Shown here one piece after another: positions 1-7,319 of a stretch of DNA of 23,131 nucleotides. The DNA is from 2-02-FULL-55-14 sp964473365 (GTDB lineage Bacteria; Bacteroidota; Ignavibacteria; UBA10030), in assembly GCA_964473365.1 (NCBI GenBank), contig CAYYOV010000038.1, positions 1 through 23,131 of the forward strand. Direction: 5' to 3'. The notes beneath the pieces were generated by a model, which worked only from the letters and a program-made list of their open reading frames with translations, was not told the DNA's origin and did not search any database. Both the position numbers and the translations under genes were made by a program. Position 1 is the stretch's first letter. Every line of letters starts with the position of its first letter.

Positions 1-864
1 CAGAACCTGCGACAGTTCCGTGCATTGCTCGAGAAGTACCGGCAGCTCCGCTCGTCCCTCTCGCTCAGCGAATGGCCGAGAGCGCTCGTCGACGAGCTTG
101 GATTCCTCACCTCCTTCAAAGAGGAGCGGACGCCGGAATCGATGGCCCGCTGGGAGAACGTTCAGGAACTACTTTCGGCCATCACCGAGTTCGCGCAGCA
201 AGGCAGCGGAGCGACGCTGGAGGCGTTCCTCGAGGAAGTGTCGCTCGTAGCCGATATCGACCGATGGGAGGGAACGGCCAATGCCGTCACCTTGATGACG
301 CTCCATGCGTCGAAAGGCCTGGAGTTCCCGGTCGTCTGCGTGACGGGGTTGGAGGAAGGATTGTTGCCGTTCACGTCGGCCGGGTTTGACGACGTTGATG
401 TCGAAGAGGAACGCCGGTTGCTCTACGTCGGCATGACGCGAGCCGAACGCCGGCTCTATCTCTCGTTCGCTCAGATGCGGTATCGGTTTGGCGAAGCGTC
501 TTTCCAGACGCCCTCACGATTCCTGGGCGAGTTGGGCGAGGAGCACGTGCACCAAATGGCCCTGCGGGTGCCCCGCGTCTCAGCGCATGTGCCAACGATG
601 CGCCGACCATCCGCTCCGGTGCGGCAACGACCGCAGAAGGGCGTTGACGATCCGTATGCGAGCGACCAAATGCCCGACTACGAATCGGAGTCGCAGGAAG
701 CGCTCGTACTGAAGAAGGGGATGATGGTGAAGCACGAGGTGTTCGGCCGGGGAAAGGTCGTGGACTTGAGCGGTACGGGGGATAATCGAAAGGCGGTCGT
801 GGATTTCGATCAGGCAGGTTTGAAGAGTCTGATCCTGAAGTTCGCCAGACTGCAGAAAGGGTAG
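1..864 (+). CDS. UvrD/PcrA-family DNA helicase, C-terminal part (5' truncated)
   Basis: The frame is already open at base 1, so the gene begins upstream of the window and only about 287 C-terminal residues are present. Superfamily 1 helicase motif V is visible (LMTLHASKGLEFPVV, about 291-345), as is motif VI (EEERRLLYVGMTRAERR, about 403-453), which carries the arginine finger. The last ~50 residues (GMMVKHEVFGRGKVVDL and following) match the small C-terminal tudor-like domain of PcrA/UvrD, which in the family binds RNA polymerase. The role is ATP-driven 3'-5' unwinding in nucleotide excision repair, replication restart and transcription-coupled repair. PcrA and UvrD cannot be separated from this fragment, so no symbol is given. 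A bulged hairpin follows the stop. The next gene is convergent. Confidence 0.93.
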   Translation, partial: QNLRQFRALLEKYRQLRSSLSLSEWPRALVDELGFLTSFKEERTPESMARWENVQELLSAITEFAQQGSGATLEAFLEEVSLVADIDRWEGTANAVTLMTLHASKGLEFPVVCVTGLEEGLLPFTSAGFDDVDVEEERRLLYVGMTRAERRLYLSFAQMRYRFGEASFQTPSRFLGELGEEHVHQMALRVPRVSAHVPTMRRPSAPVRQRPQKGVDDPYASDQMPDYESESQEALVLKKGMMVKHEVFGRGKVVDLSGTGDNRKAVVDFDQAGLKSLILKFARLQKG

Positions 865-905
865 CGCGAGGAACGCTACCCGAATTACTTCAAATGACGC
901 AGTGC

Positions 906-940
906 GGACCGACTTCTCGTTCCCAGAAGGTTGGTCCTTG
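906..940 (+). terminator. Probable intrinsic terminator after the helicase gene
   Basis: An imperfect hairpin: GGACC (906-910) pairs with GGTCC (933-937). The pairing continues through one G-T and one A-T pair to CTTCT (913-917) with AGAAG (925-929), with G930 bulged and a 7-base loop. TTGTTCT follows. It lies 42 bases after the helicase stop and before a convergent gene. The T-tract is broken by G and C, so strength is uncertain. Confidence 0.45.
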
Positions 941-971
941 TTCTGTACCGCCGTATCGCTTCGTAGATGGT

Positions 972-986
972 CCCTCCGCCGGAGGG
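972..986. terminator. Short GC-rich hairpin between convergent genes
   Basis: CCCTCC (972-977) and GGAGGG (981-986) form a perfect 6-bp stem with a 3-base GCC loop, 11 bases past the minus-strand stop of the nuclease-like gene. No T-run follows on either strand, so it may only pause or protect the transcript rather than terminate it. Confidence 0.25.
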
Positions 987-996
987 CCACCAATCG

Positions 997-1440
997 CTAT
1001 CCGGTGATCCGGCTGGAGCTCACGACCACCACCCGGTGCCAATATTCGCGGTGAATGTAGTGGGTGATGAGGGCCTGGAAGAGGGGGACCTTCGAGGAGG
1101 GGAGAATGACATACAAGAGCGAGGGGGCGCCGCTGCGTGCGTTCGATTGGTCGAGGAAGACATTCCACTGCGTCAATGCGTGGTTTGTTTCGAGGTCCCC
1201 CACGCCCGTCTTTGCCTCTCCGATGATGTAGCACTTCTTCGCGCCGTCGTACGCGTACACGTCGGGCGCTTTGTCCTCCTGGTCTCCGTAGCCGTCATTG
1301 CTCAGCTCGAAGGGGGGCGCATACCCCTGGACGCCGTCGGCGGCGCTGACGGCGAATCCTTCCTGCGTCAGCAATCCCACCAGTTCTTCCACCAACAAGG
1401 CGTGTGTCCGCTGGTCGGCGTCAGTACGTTTGGTCGCCAT
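997..1440 (-). CDS. Small PD-(D/E)XK nuclease-like protein of unknown function
   Basis: 147 residues, no family name recognised. Residues 59-60 are Pro-Asp and residues 75-77 are Glu-Ala-Lys (KCYIIGEAKTG). This gives the PD-x14-ExK arrangement of the PD-(D/E)XK nuclease fold, preceded by an N-terminal helix (about 9-28) with a possible fold-associated glutamate at 18 or 19. Predicted strands around 60-66 and 70-75 fit the core hairpin of the fold. Such small single-domain proteins can be restriction-like or repair nucleases, or degenerate binding proteins. No methylase or specificity gene is nearby. It lies 24 bases downstream of bshA on the same strand and is probably co-transcribed with it. 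No clear Shine-Dalgarno precedes the ATG. The motif is seen in the sequence; the fold is inferred; the substrate is unknown. Confidence 0.72.
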   Translation of the reverse strand: MATKRTDADQRTHALLVEELVGLLTQEGFAVSAADGVQGYAPPFELSNDGYGDQEDKAPDVYAYDGAKKCYIIGEAKTGVGDLETNHALTQWNVFLDQSNARSGAPSLLYVILPSSKVPLFQALITHYIHREYWHRVVVVSSSRITG

Positions 1441-1464
1441 GACGGCTGAACGTCGGTCGTCCGG

Positions 1465-2583
1465 TCAGGAAGCGATGATACGTTCGTAGTAGCGCTCGTA
1501 GTGCTCGACGATCGTGCTGCTCTCAAACTCCAGAGCGCGGGCCCGGGCTGCCTCGGAGAACATCTGATGCTTGGCGGGATTCGTCAGCAGGTCGATCGCG
1601 TACTTGGCCATACGCTCTATGTCGCCGATCTCTGCAATGTAGCCAGTCTGACCATGCAGCTGGAGTTCCGGCAATCCGCCGACGCTCGAACTGATCACGG
1701 GAACGCTGCACGCCATCGCTTCGAGTGCCGAGAGACCAAAACTCTCCGATTGGCTGGGCATGAGGAACAGATCGGCGGATGAGAGCAGCTCGACGAGCTC
1801 GACTTGCTTGCCGAGGAAGCGGACAGAATCCTGCAGACCGAGCTCCCGGACCAGCGACTCACACTGCGAGCGCTCCGGTCCGTCGCCGATCAGCAGGAGG
1901 GTGGACGGGACGCGCTTACGCACCTCCGCAAAGGTCAGAATGACATCCTGCACCCGCTTTACGGCGCGGAAGTTCGATGTGTGGGCCAGGATGCGGTCGC
2001 CCGGATGGCTGTAGCGTTGCCGGACGTGGTCCGAGGCCACCCGGCGATAGACACTGGTGTCAACGAAATTCGGAATCACCTCGATCTCTTTGGCGATGCC
2101 GTAGTTTGTCAGGGTCTTCTCGCGCAGGAAGCGTGAGACCGCGGTAACACCGTCGCTTTGTTCGATCGCGAATTTCATTACTGGCAGGAAGCTTGGTTCG
2201 AGCCCGACGAGCGTGATGTCAGTTCCATGGAGGGTCGTTATGATCTTCGGCTTAGGCGTTTGAAGGATCTGCTTCGCAAGGTAGGCGCTTGCGGCGTGCG
2301 GGATGGCATAGTGGCAATGGAGCACGTCGAGCTTCTCATACTGGGTCACTTCGACCATCTTGCTCGACAGGGCCAGCGTATACAGCGGGAAGTCGAACAG
2401 AGGGTAGGAGGACATCTCGACCTCGTGGTAGAAGAGGTTCTCCTGAAAGCCGCTCAGCCGCATCGGCATCGCGTAGGAGATGAAATGCACCTGGTGGCCT
2501 CTTCGTGCCAGGGATTTCCCAAGTTCAGTCGCCACCACGCCGCTGCCGCCGTAGGTGGGATAGCACGTAATTCCGATTCTCAT
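1465..2583 (-). CDS. bshA: N-acetyl-alpha-D-glucosaminyl L-malate synthase BshA
   Basis: A 372-residue GT4/GT-B glycosyltransferase, the usual length for BshA. It opens with MRIGITCYPTYGGSGVVATE, the characteristic start of the family, and contains the retaining-GT4 motif ESFGLSALE (E-x7-E) near residue 280 that binds the nucleotide sugar. BshA joins GlcNAc from UDP-GlcNAc to L-malate in the cytosol, the first step of bacillithiol synthesis. BshB and BshC are not in this window. The gene is divergent from the iron-sulfur operon across 291 bases and is followed by the small nuclease-like gene. The ATG at 2583 is the first plausible start and begins right at the conserved N-terminus. Generic GT4 proteins look similar, but the N-terminal motif makes BshA the best call. 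Confidence 0.9.
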   Translation of the reverse strand: MRIGITCYPTYGGSGVVATELGKSLARRGHQVHFISYAMPMRLSGFQENLFYHEVEMSSYPLFDFPLYTLALSSKMVEVTQYEKLDVLHCHYAIPHAASAYLAKQILQTPKPKIITTLHGTDITLVGLEPSFLPVMKFAIEQSDGVTAVSRFLREKTLTNYGIAKEIEVIPNFVDTSVYRRVASDHVRQRYSHPGDRILAHTSNFRAVKRVQDVILTFAEVRKRVPSTLLLIGDGPERSQCESLVRELGLQDSVRFLGKQVELVELLSSADLFLMPSQSESFGLSALEAMACSVPVISSSVGGLPELQLHGQTGYIAEIGDIERMAKYAIDLLTNPAKHQMFSEAARARALEFESSTIVEHYERYYERIIAS

Positions 2584-2589
2584 AACGTC

Positions 2590-2618
2590 AGTTTAGAGAG
2601 ATTTGCCCGGGTATTCAA
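2590..2618 (-). promoter_or_regulatory. Weak candidate promoter for bshA
   Basis: On the minus strand, TTGAAT (2613-2618) and TAAACT (2590-2595) are separated by 17 bases, each matching 4 of 6 sigma-70 consensus positions. The predicted start of transcription would fall almost at the bshA ATG, giving a leaderless or near-leaderless message. A promoter further upstream is equally possible. Confidence 0.25.
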
Positions 2619-2768
2619 GGAAGAGCTACGGTCCAACAGACGTAAGAATGTTCGAAATATTGCGCGGAGCGCGATTGCAAAGGAACATTTCATCACGCCT
2701 GCAGGTTCAATATACGCCGACTCCATGGTCTCGTTCCTTCCGTACCAGGTTGGTGCGTCCCACGGAGG

Positions 2769-2797
2769 TTGCTTCACACCAGGCAGATGTGTATCTT
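2769..2797 (+). promoter_or_regulatory. Candidate promoter of the rrf2-suf operon
   Basis: TTGCTT (2769-2774) and TATCTT (2792-2797) are spaced by exactly 17 bases, giving a moderate sigma-70-like match (3/6 and 4/6) with a predicted transcript start near 2804. It is about 70 bases upstream of the regulator's ATG. The match is imperfect, as expected for a promoter whose activity depends on a regulator. Confidence 0.4.
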
Positions 2798-2805
2798 ATA
2801 TCAGC

Positions 2806-2834
2806 AGACAGAGGTCGGAGAATCCCCTCTGTCT
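2806..2834 (+). promoter_or_regulatory. 9-bp perfect dyad at the predicted suf transcript start (operator candidate)
   Basis: AGACAGAGG (2806-2814) and CCTCTGTCT (2826-2834) form a perfect inverted repeat around an 11-base centre, immediately downstream of the candidate promoter and 40 bases before the Rrf2 ATG. The placement suits an operator bound by the dimeric regulator encoded next. TTCTTTTG follows, so an RNA hairpin/attenuator is the alternative reading. It does not obviously match the E. coli IscR type 1 or type 2 consensus. Confidence 0.45.
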
Positions 2835-2874
2835 TTCTTTTGACCCAATATCGGACTTCTGCAGTCGGATTTCG

Positions 2875-3279
2875 ATGTTCCAGCTCTCGAAAAAGGTTGA
2901 ATACGGGCTGATCGCCCTGCGCCACATGGCGATGCATCCCATGGGCCAGGTCTATACAGCGAAGGAACTTGCCACGGAATATGATGTTCCGTACGAGTTG
3001 TTGGCTAAGGTTCTGCAAAAGTTGGCGAGGGCTGGTGTCGTCATCTCGACGCAAGGTGTTCGCGGCGGCTATGCCCTTGGTCGGGATCCGAAGAGCATGA
3101 CAGTCGCCTCGGTCATCCAGATCATCGAGGATGAGAAGCCGATGATCGCGGAATGCTACGTCGAGGGACCCGAGAGCTGCTCCATCTTCGACAACTGCAC
3201 CATCCGCAAACCGCTCGGCAAGGTTCAGAGAGATCTGAACGTCTTGTTCGACCGGATGACCATTCACGAGATCATCTGA
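2875..3279 (+). CDS. Rrf2-family transcriptional regulator, probable Fe-S sensor of the suf operon
   Basis: A 134-residue Rrf2 protein. The N-terminal winged helix starts MFQLSKKVEYGLIALRHMA and continues with the recognition region (PYELLAKVLQKLARAG, about 39-54) and the wing with STQGVRGGYALGR (58-70). Three cysteines at 94, 102 and 108 (C-x7-C-x5-C) lie where IscR and related regulators bind a [2Fe-2S] cluster, so sensing of cluster supply is likely. It heads the suf genes, with 11 bases to the next gene, and a dyad lies at its own predicted transcript start, which suggests autoregulation. The reading frame is open far upstream, antisense to bshA, but this ATG gives the exact family N-terminus. 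Whether it is an IscR- or SufR-type regulator, repressor or activator, cannot be told from sequence. Confidence 0.9.
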   Translation: MFQLSKKVEYGLIALRHMAMHPMGQVYTAKELATEYDVPYELLAKVLQKLARAGVVISTQGVRGGYALGRDPKSMTVASVIQIIEDEKPMIAECYVEGPESCSIFDNCTIRKPLGKVQRDLNVLFDRMTIHEII

Positions 3280-3290
3280 CAGGTATCGGT

Positions 3291-3659
3291 ATGACCTCTC
3301 CGACATCATTGATCATCGCTCGTGACCGGGAATTCCTCCAGTTCCTGCGGTCGCGGTATCATTTGTTCCACGCTTCGAACGTGTTTTTTCGCGACATCCA
3401 CTATGGCGTCATGACCTACTTGAAACAACAGAAGCTGGACCACGGCTACGTGGAATCGGAGGCCGTGACGCGCGATGTCATCGCGCATTTCGAGCGGCAG
3501 GGGATCCTGAAGCCACTCGACGATCGCACGTGGGTGTTGTTCCTCGAAGAATTCCGCGCGATCTCGAAGAAGCCCGCGCCTGCCCCCCAGGCAAGACCGG
3601 CCGCCGCGGCACCAGCGACGCCCGTCCAGCCGGGATCCACGGGCACGACGACGGCTTGA
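3291..3659 (+). CDS. Uncharacterised small protein inside the suf operon
   Basis: 122 residues, family not recognised. Residues 5-92 look like a compact, mostly helical domain. Helices around 12-30, 33-48 and 55-70 are followed by a turn and WVLFLEEF (81-88), so a winged-helix-like fold is possible but not demonstrated. Residues 94-122 are a Pro/Ala/Thr-rich, probably disordered tail. There are no cysteines, signal peptide or membrane segment, so it is not expected to carry a cluster by itself. It lies 11 bases after the Rrf2 gene and 24 bases before sufB, so it is almost certainly in the same transcript. A cytosolic accessory or regulatory role in Fe-S assembly is inferred from position only. 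Confidence 0.8.
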   Translation: MTSPTSLIIARDREFLQFLRSRYHLFHASNVFFRDIHYGVMTYLKQQKLDHGYVESEAVTRDVIAHFERQGILKPLDDRTWVLFLEEFRAISKKPAPAPQARPAAAAPATPVQPGSTGTTTA

Positions 3660-3683
3660 TCATCGACCCCGACGTTCACTGAC

Positions 3684-5132
3684 ATGAGCACTGAGACCAA
3701 ACAGATCGAAGAACTCGCGGGACGCGAGTACAAATACGGCTTCGTGACTGATATCGAAAGCGATTCGGCTCCTAAGGGGCTGAACGAGGACACGGTCCGT
3801 TTCATTTCGGCCAAGAAGCAGGAGCCCGAGTGGCTTCTCGAATGGCGGCTGAAGGCGTTTCGCGCCTGGCTGAAGATGACGGAGCCGAAGTGGCACAACG
3901 TCACGTATCCACAGATCGATTTCCAGGACATCATCTACTACTCGGCCCCAAAGCAGAAGGTGACGCTCAACAGTCTGGATGAGCTCGATCCTGAGCTTCG
4001 TCGGACGTATGAAAAGCTTGGCATACCGTTGCGCGAGCAGGAAATGCTCGCCGGCGTGGCCGTCGACGCCGTGTTCGACAGCGTCTCCGTGGCTACGACA
4101 TTCAAAGAGAAGCTGAAGGAACTCGGGATCATCTTCTGCTCCTTCTCCGAAGCGGTTCGCGAGCATCCGGACCTCGTCCGGAAATACCTTGGCTCGGTCG
4201 TACCGGCTGGAGACAATTACTACGCTGCACTCAATTCGGCAGTCTTCTCGGACGGGTCCTTCTGCTACGTCCCGAAAGGGGTCCGTTGTCCGATGGAGCT
4301 GTCGACGTACTTTCGCATCAATGCGGCGAACACCGGACAGTTCGAGCGCACCCTCATTGTGGCCGAAGAAGGCGCCTACGTCAGCTACCTCGAAGGATGC
4401 ACGGCCCCGATGCGGGACGAGAACCAACTGCATGCGGCGGTCGTCGAACTTGTGGCGGCGGGTGATCGGGCCAGCATCAAATACTCGACCGTGCAGAATT
4501 GGTATCCTGGCGACAAAGAAGGCAAGGGCGGGATCTACAATTTCGTGACGAAGAGGGGCAAGTGCGCCGGCTTCGGCTCAAAGATTTCTTGGACGCAGGT
4601 GGAGACCGGCTCCGCCATCACATGGAAGTATCCGAGTGTGATCCTTCAGGGCGATGAATCGGTCGGTGAGTTCTATTCGGTGGCCGTGGTCAATAACTAT
4701 CAACAGGCGGACACCGGCACGAAGATGATCCATATCGGGAAGAACACGAAAAGCACCATCGTGTCGAAAGGCATCTCCGCCGGCAAAGGGCAGAACTCGT
4801 ATCGCGGGCTGGTATCGATCAAGAAGGGTGCGACACATGCGCGCAACTTCTCGCAGTGCGACTCGCTGCTCCTCGGCGACCGGTGCGGCGCTCACACGTT
4901 CCCGTACATCGAGGTCAAGAACACCACGTCGCGCGTGGAGCATGAGGCCACGACGTCCAAGATCGGCGAGGATCAGATCTTCTACTGCAACCAGCGCGGC
5001 CTCTCACGCGAGGATGCCGTGAACATGATCGTCAACGGCTTTTGCCGGGAGGTCTTCCGCGAATTGCCGATGGAATTTGCCGTCGAAGCGCAGAAATTGC
5101 TGGGTGTCAGCCTCGAAGGCAGCGTCGGCTAA
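3684..5132 (+). CDS. sufB: Fe-S cluster assembly scaffold protein SufB
   Basis: 482 residues, full length for SufB and highly conserved throughout: STVQNWYPGD, SKISWTQVETGSAITWKYPS, GEFYSVAVVNNYQQADTGTK, HIGKNTKSTIVSKGISAG. The two cysteines important in E. coli SufB (Cys254 and Cys405) correspond here to Cys239 in SYLEGCTAP and Cys392 in NFSQCDS. SufB forms the SufBC2D complex in the cytosol, receives sulfur and, with SufD, builds the nascent cluster. It follows the small unknown gene by 24 bases and precedes sufC by 98. No strong Shine-Dalgarno is seen, but the ATG gives the expected N-terminus. Confidence 0.98.
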   Translation: MSTETKQIEELAGREYKYGFVTDIESDSAPKGLNEDTVRFISAKKQEPEWLLEWRLKAFRAWLKMTEPKWHNVTYPQIDFQDIIYYSAPKQKVTLNSLDELDPELRRTYEKLGIPLREQEMLAGVAVDAVFDSVSVATTFKEKLKELGIIFCSFSEAVREHPDLVRKYLGSVVPAGDNYYAALNSAVFSDGSFCYVPKGVRCPMELSTYFRINAANTGQFERTLIVAEEGAYVSYLEGCTAPMRDENQLHAAVVELVAAGDRASIKYSTVQNWYPGDKEGKGGIYNFVTKRGKCAGFGSKISWTQVETGSAITWKYPSVILQGDESVGEFYSVAVVNNYQQADTGTKMIHIGKNTKSTIVSKGISAGKGQNSYRGLVSIKKGATHARNFSQCDSLLLGDRCGAHTFPYIEVKNTTSRVEHEATTSKIGEDQIFYCNQRGLSREDAVNMIVNGFCREVFRELPMEFAVEAQKLLGVSLEGSVG

Positions 5133-5148
5133 AGAGAACGCACTAGCC

Positions 5149-5167
5149 GCAGAGAATGCAGAGATGC
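5149..5167. repeat. Short near-tandem GCAGAGA-type repeat in the sufB-sufC gap
   Basis: GCAGAGAATGCAGAGATGC is two imperfect copies of a GCAGAGA(A)T unit inside the 98-base gap between sufB and sufC, the widest gap in the suf operon. Short intergenic units of this purine-rich kind are often dispersed in bacterial genomes. No other copy was noticed in this window. Confidence 0.3.
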
Positions 5168-5230
5168 TTAGCGACGAACGTCGATGCCTTTGTGTTCTAT
5201 GCGCTTCATGATTCTTTCAAAGGGAAAGCA

Positions 5231-5989
5231 ATGCTCGAGATCAAGAACCTGCACGCCAGTATCAACGGAAACGAGATCCTCCGCGGCATCAACCTAAAGG
5301 TGAATGCGGGCGAGGTGCACGCCATTATGGGCCCGAACGGCTCTGGCAAGAGCACGCTCGCTTCTATCCTCGCCGGACGGGAGGTCTATGATGTGACCGA
5401 GGGCCAGGTGCTCTACGAGGGCAAGGATCTTCTTGAAATGGACCCCGAAGAGCGGGCCCGGGAAGGCGTCTTCCTGGCGTTTCAGTACCCGGTGGAGATC
5501 CCCGGAGTCACAAATTCCTACTTCCTTAAGACAGCGCTGAACTCGATCCGCAAACACCGTGGACTCGAGGAGTTCGATGCTGTCGATTTCCTCAAGCTTG
5601 TTCGAGAACGGATGAAGCTTGTGGAGATGGAGGAGAGCTTCCTGAACCGTCCCGTGAACGAAGGATTCTCCGGCGGCGAAAAGAAGCGGAATGAGATCTT
5701 CCACATGGCCGTGCTTGAACCAAAGCTAGCCCTCCTCGACGAGACCGACTCGGGCCTAGACATCGACGCGCTCCGTATCGTCGCCGACGGGGTCAACAAA
5801 CTCCGCCGGAAGGACAATGCCACGGTTGTTGTGACGCACTACCAGCGCTTGTTGAACTACATCGTGCCGGATTTCGTCCACGTCCTCGTGGATGGTCGGA
5901 TCGTCCGGTCGGGCGGCAAGGAACTGGCGCTTCGCCTGGAAGACCAGGGCTACGAATGGGTACGCGAAGGATCGGAGGCGTCAGCCTGA
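5231..5989 (+). CDS. sufC: Fe-S cluster assembly ATPase SufC
   Basis: A 252-residue ABC-type ATPase. It has Walker A GPNGSGKST (34-42), an ABC signature of the SufC type (FSGGEKKRNEI), Walker B followed by the SufC-specific LLDETDSGLDIDAL, and an H-loop in VVVTHYQRLL. SufC is cytosolic, dimerises on SufB/SufD and couples ATP hydrolysis to the conformational change that exposes the cluster-building interface. The start at 5231 is preceded by AAGGGA and gives the standard MLEIKNLHA beginning. An in-frame ATG at 5156 would add 25 residues unlike the family and is rejected. sufD starts only five bases after the stop. Confidence 0.97.
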   Translation: MLEIKNLHASINGNEILRGINLKVNAGEVHAIMGPNGSGKSTLASILAGREVYDVTEGQVLYEGKDLLEMDPEERAREGVFLAFQYPVEIPGVTNSYFLKTALNSIRKHRGLEEFDAVDFLKLVRERMKLVEMEESFLNRPVNEGFSGGEKKRNEIFHMAVLEPKLALLDETDSGLDIDALRIVADGVNKLRRKDNATVVVTHYQRLLNYIVPDFVHVLVDGRIVRSGGKELALRLEDQGYEWVREGSEASA

Positions 5990-5994
5990 ACGCG

Positions 5995-7314
5995 ATGAGT
6001 ATGGATCAACGGACCCGATACCAGGAACAGTTCGCCGCGTTCGAGCGGACGCTTAACGGCGATGCGAAATCTGCGCTTCATGCACTGCGCCGCACGGCCA
6101 TGGGGCATTTCCAGCAGCACGGCTTTCCGAGCGTACGCGAAGAAGAATGGCGATTCACGAATGTACAGCCGATCGCGGAACGTCTGTTTGTTCCGAGCGT
6201 CGCGCCGGTAGCCAGTGCATTGACGGAGGCGGATGTCGAACGTCTGACGGTCCCGGCTGAAGACCGCCTGGTGTTCGTCAATGGCCACTTCGTCCCGGCC
6301 CTGTCGTCCGTGAAGGTCCCAACGAGCGTGCGGGCGATGAGCCTGGCTGAGGCTCGCGCCACCGATCGGCACGCGGTCGAACGACATCTTGCCCAAGCAG
6401 TGAAGGGGACGGAGTCAGGATTTACGGCGCTCAACACAGCGTTCCTCACGGACGGCCTGTATCTGCATGTCCCTGCGGGCGTCGAAGTGGCAGAGCCCAT
6501 CATTATAGTGTATGTGGCAGACCGGGCGGCTGGGAACGTAGCAATTCAACCCCGTAACCTCATTGTGCTCGAAGAGCACGCAGCGGCGAAGGTGGTGGAA
6601 TTCTACGTGACCAGCGACGGCGCCGGATATCTGACCAACGCTGTCACCGAGGTCGTGCTCGGAACCCGGGCGCGGCTCGAACATGATAAAGTGCAATACG
6701 AAGCGTTGTCGGCGTATCATGTGGCCGCGACACACGTCGCTCAGTCGCGCGAGAGCGTCTACCGGTCGAACAATTTCGCGCTCGGCGGCGTGCTCGTTCG
6801 GAATGAGCTGACGTCGACCATGAACGACGAGCGGTGCGAGTGCACGTTCAACGGTCTCTCGCTCGGAACGGGCGACCAGTTGATCGACAACCACACGACC
6901 ATCGACCACGCCAAGCCGAACTGCAACTCGTGGGAGGTCTACAAGGCCGTCCTGGCGGGGCGCTCCCGGGGCGTGTTCAACGGGAAGATCTTCGTCCGAA
7001 AGGACGCACAGAAGACCGACGCCAAGCAGACGAACAAGACGCTGCTCCTCTCGGATGATGCGACGATCGACACAAAGCCGCAGCTTGAGATCTTCGCCGA
7101 CGACGTCAAGTGTACGCACGGCGCGACGGTCGGCCAGCTGGACGAACAGCAGGTCTTCTACCTTCGTTCGCGCGGGATCGGCGAGCACGATGCGCGCGAC
7201 ATTCTGACGTTTGCGTTCGCCGATGAGGTCGTCGGTCACGTGAGCATCGAGGCGGTGAGGGACCGGTTGGAACAGATCATCCACCAGCGTCTGGACGAGG
7301 GCCGCAGGGCCTGA
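5995..7314 (+). CDS. sufD: Fe-S cluster assembly protein SufD
   Basis: 439 residues with the typical SufD layout. The N-terminal helical region carries the hallmark GFPSVREEEWRFTN (about residues 41-54). A long beta-helix core follows, and the C-terminus contains CTHGATVGQLD, whose His375 corresponds to the functionally important histidine of E. coli SufD (His360). SufD is the SufB paralogue that completes the SufBC2D scaffold and is needed for iron acquisition. ATGs at 5995 and 6001 are both possible starts. An in-frame ATG at 5956 lies inside sufC and is unlikely. sufS begins 5 bases after the stop, consistent with one polycistronic message. Confidence 0.96.
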   Translation: MSMDQRTRYQEQFAAFERTLNGDAKSALHALRRTAMGHFQQHGFPSVREEEWRFTNVQPIAERLFVPSVAPVASALTEADVERLTVPAEDRLVFVNGHFVPALSSVKVPTSVRAMSLAEARATDRHAVERHLAQAVKGTESGFTALNTAFLTDGLYLHVPAGVEVAEPIIIVYVADRAAGNVAIQPRNLIVLEEHAAAKVVEFYVTSDGAGYLTNAVTEVVLGTRARLEHDKVQYEALSAYHVAATHVAQSRESVYRSNNFALGGVLVRNELTSTMNDERCECTFNGLSLGTGDQLIDNHTTIDHAKPNCNSWEVYKAVLAGRSRGVFNGKIFVRKDAQKTDAKQTNKTLLLSDDATIDTKPQLEIFADDVKCTHGATVGQLDEQQVFYLRSRGIGEHDARDILTFAFADEVVGHVSIEAVRDRLEQIIHQRLDEGRRA

Positions 7315-7319
7315 CGACC

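Noticed and set aside
2158..2874. Upstream extension of the Rrf2 reading frame
   Set aside because: The frame is open by chance antisense to bshA. The Rrf2 family N-terminus begins exactly at the 2875 ATG.
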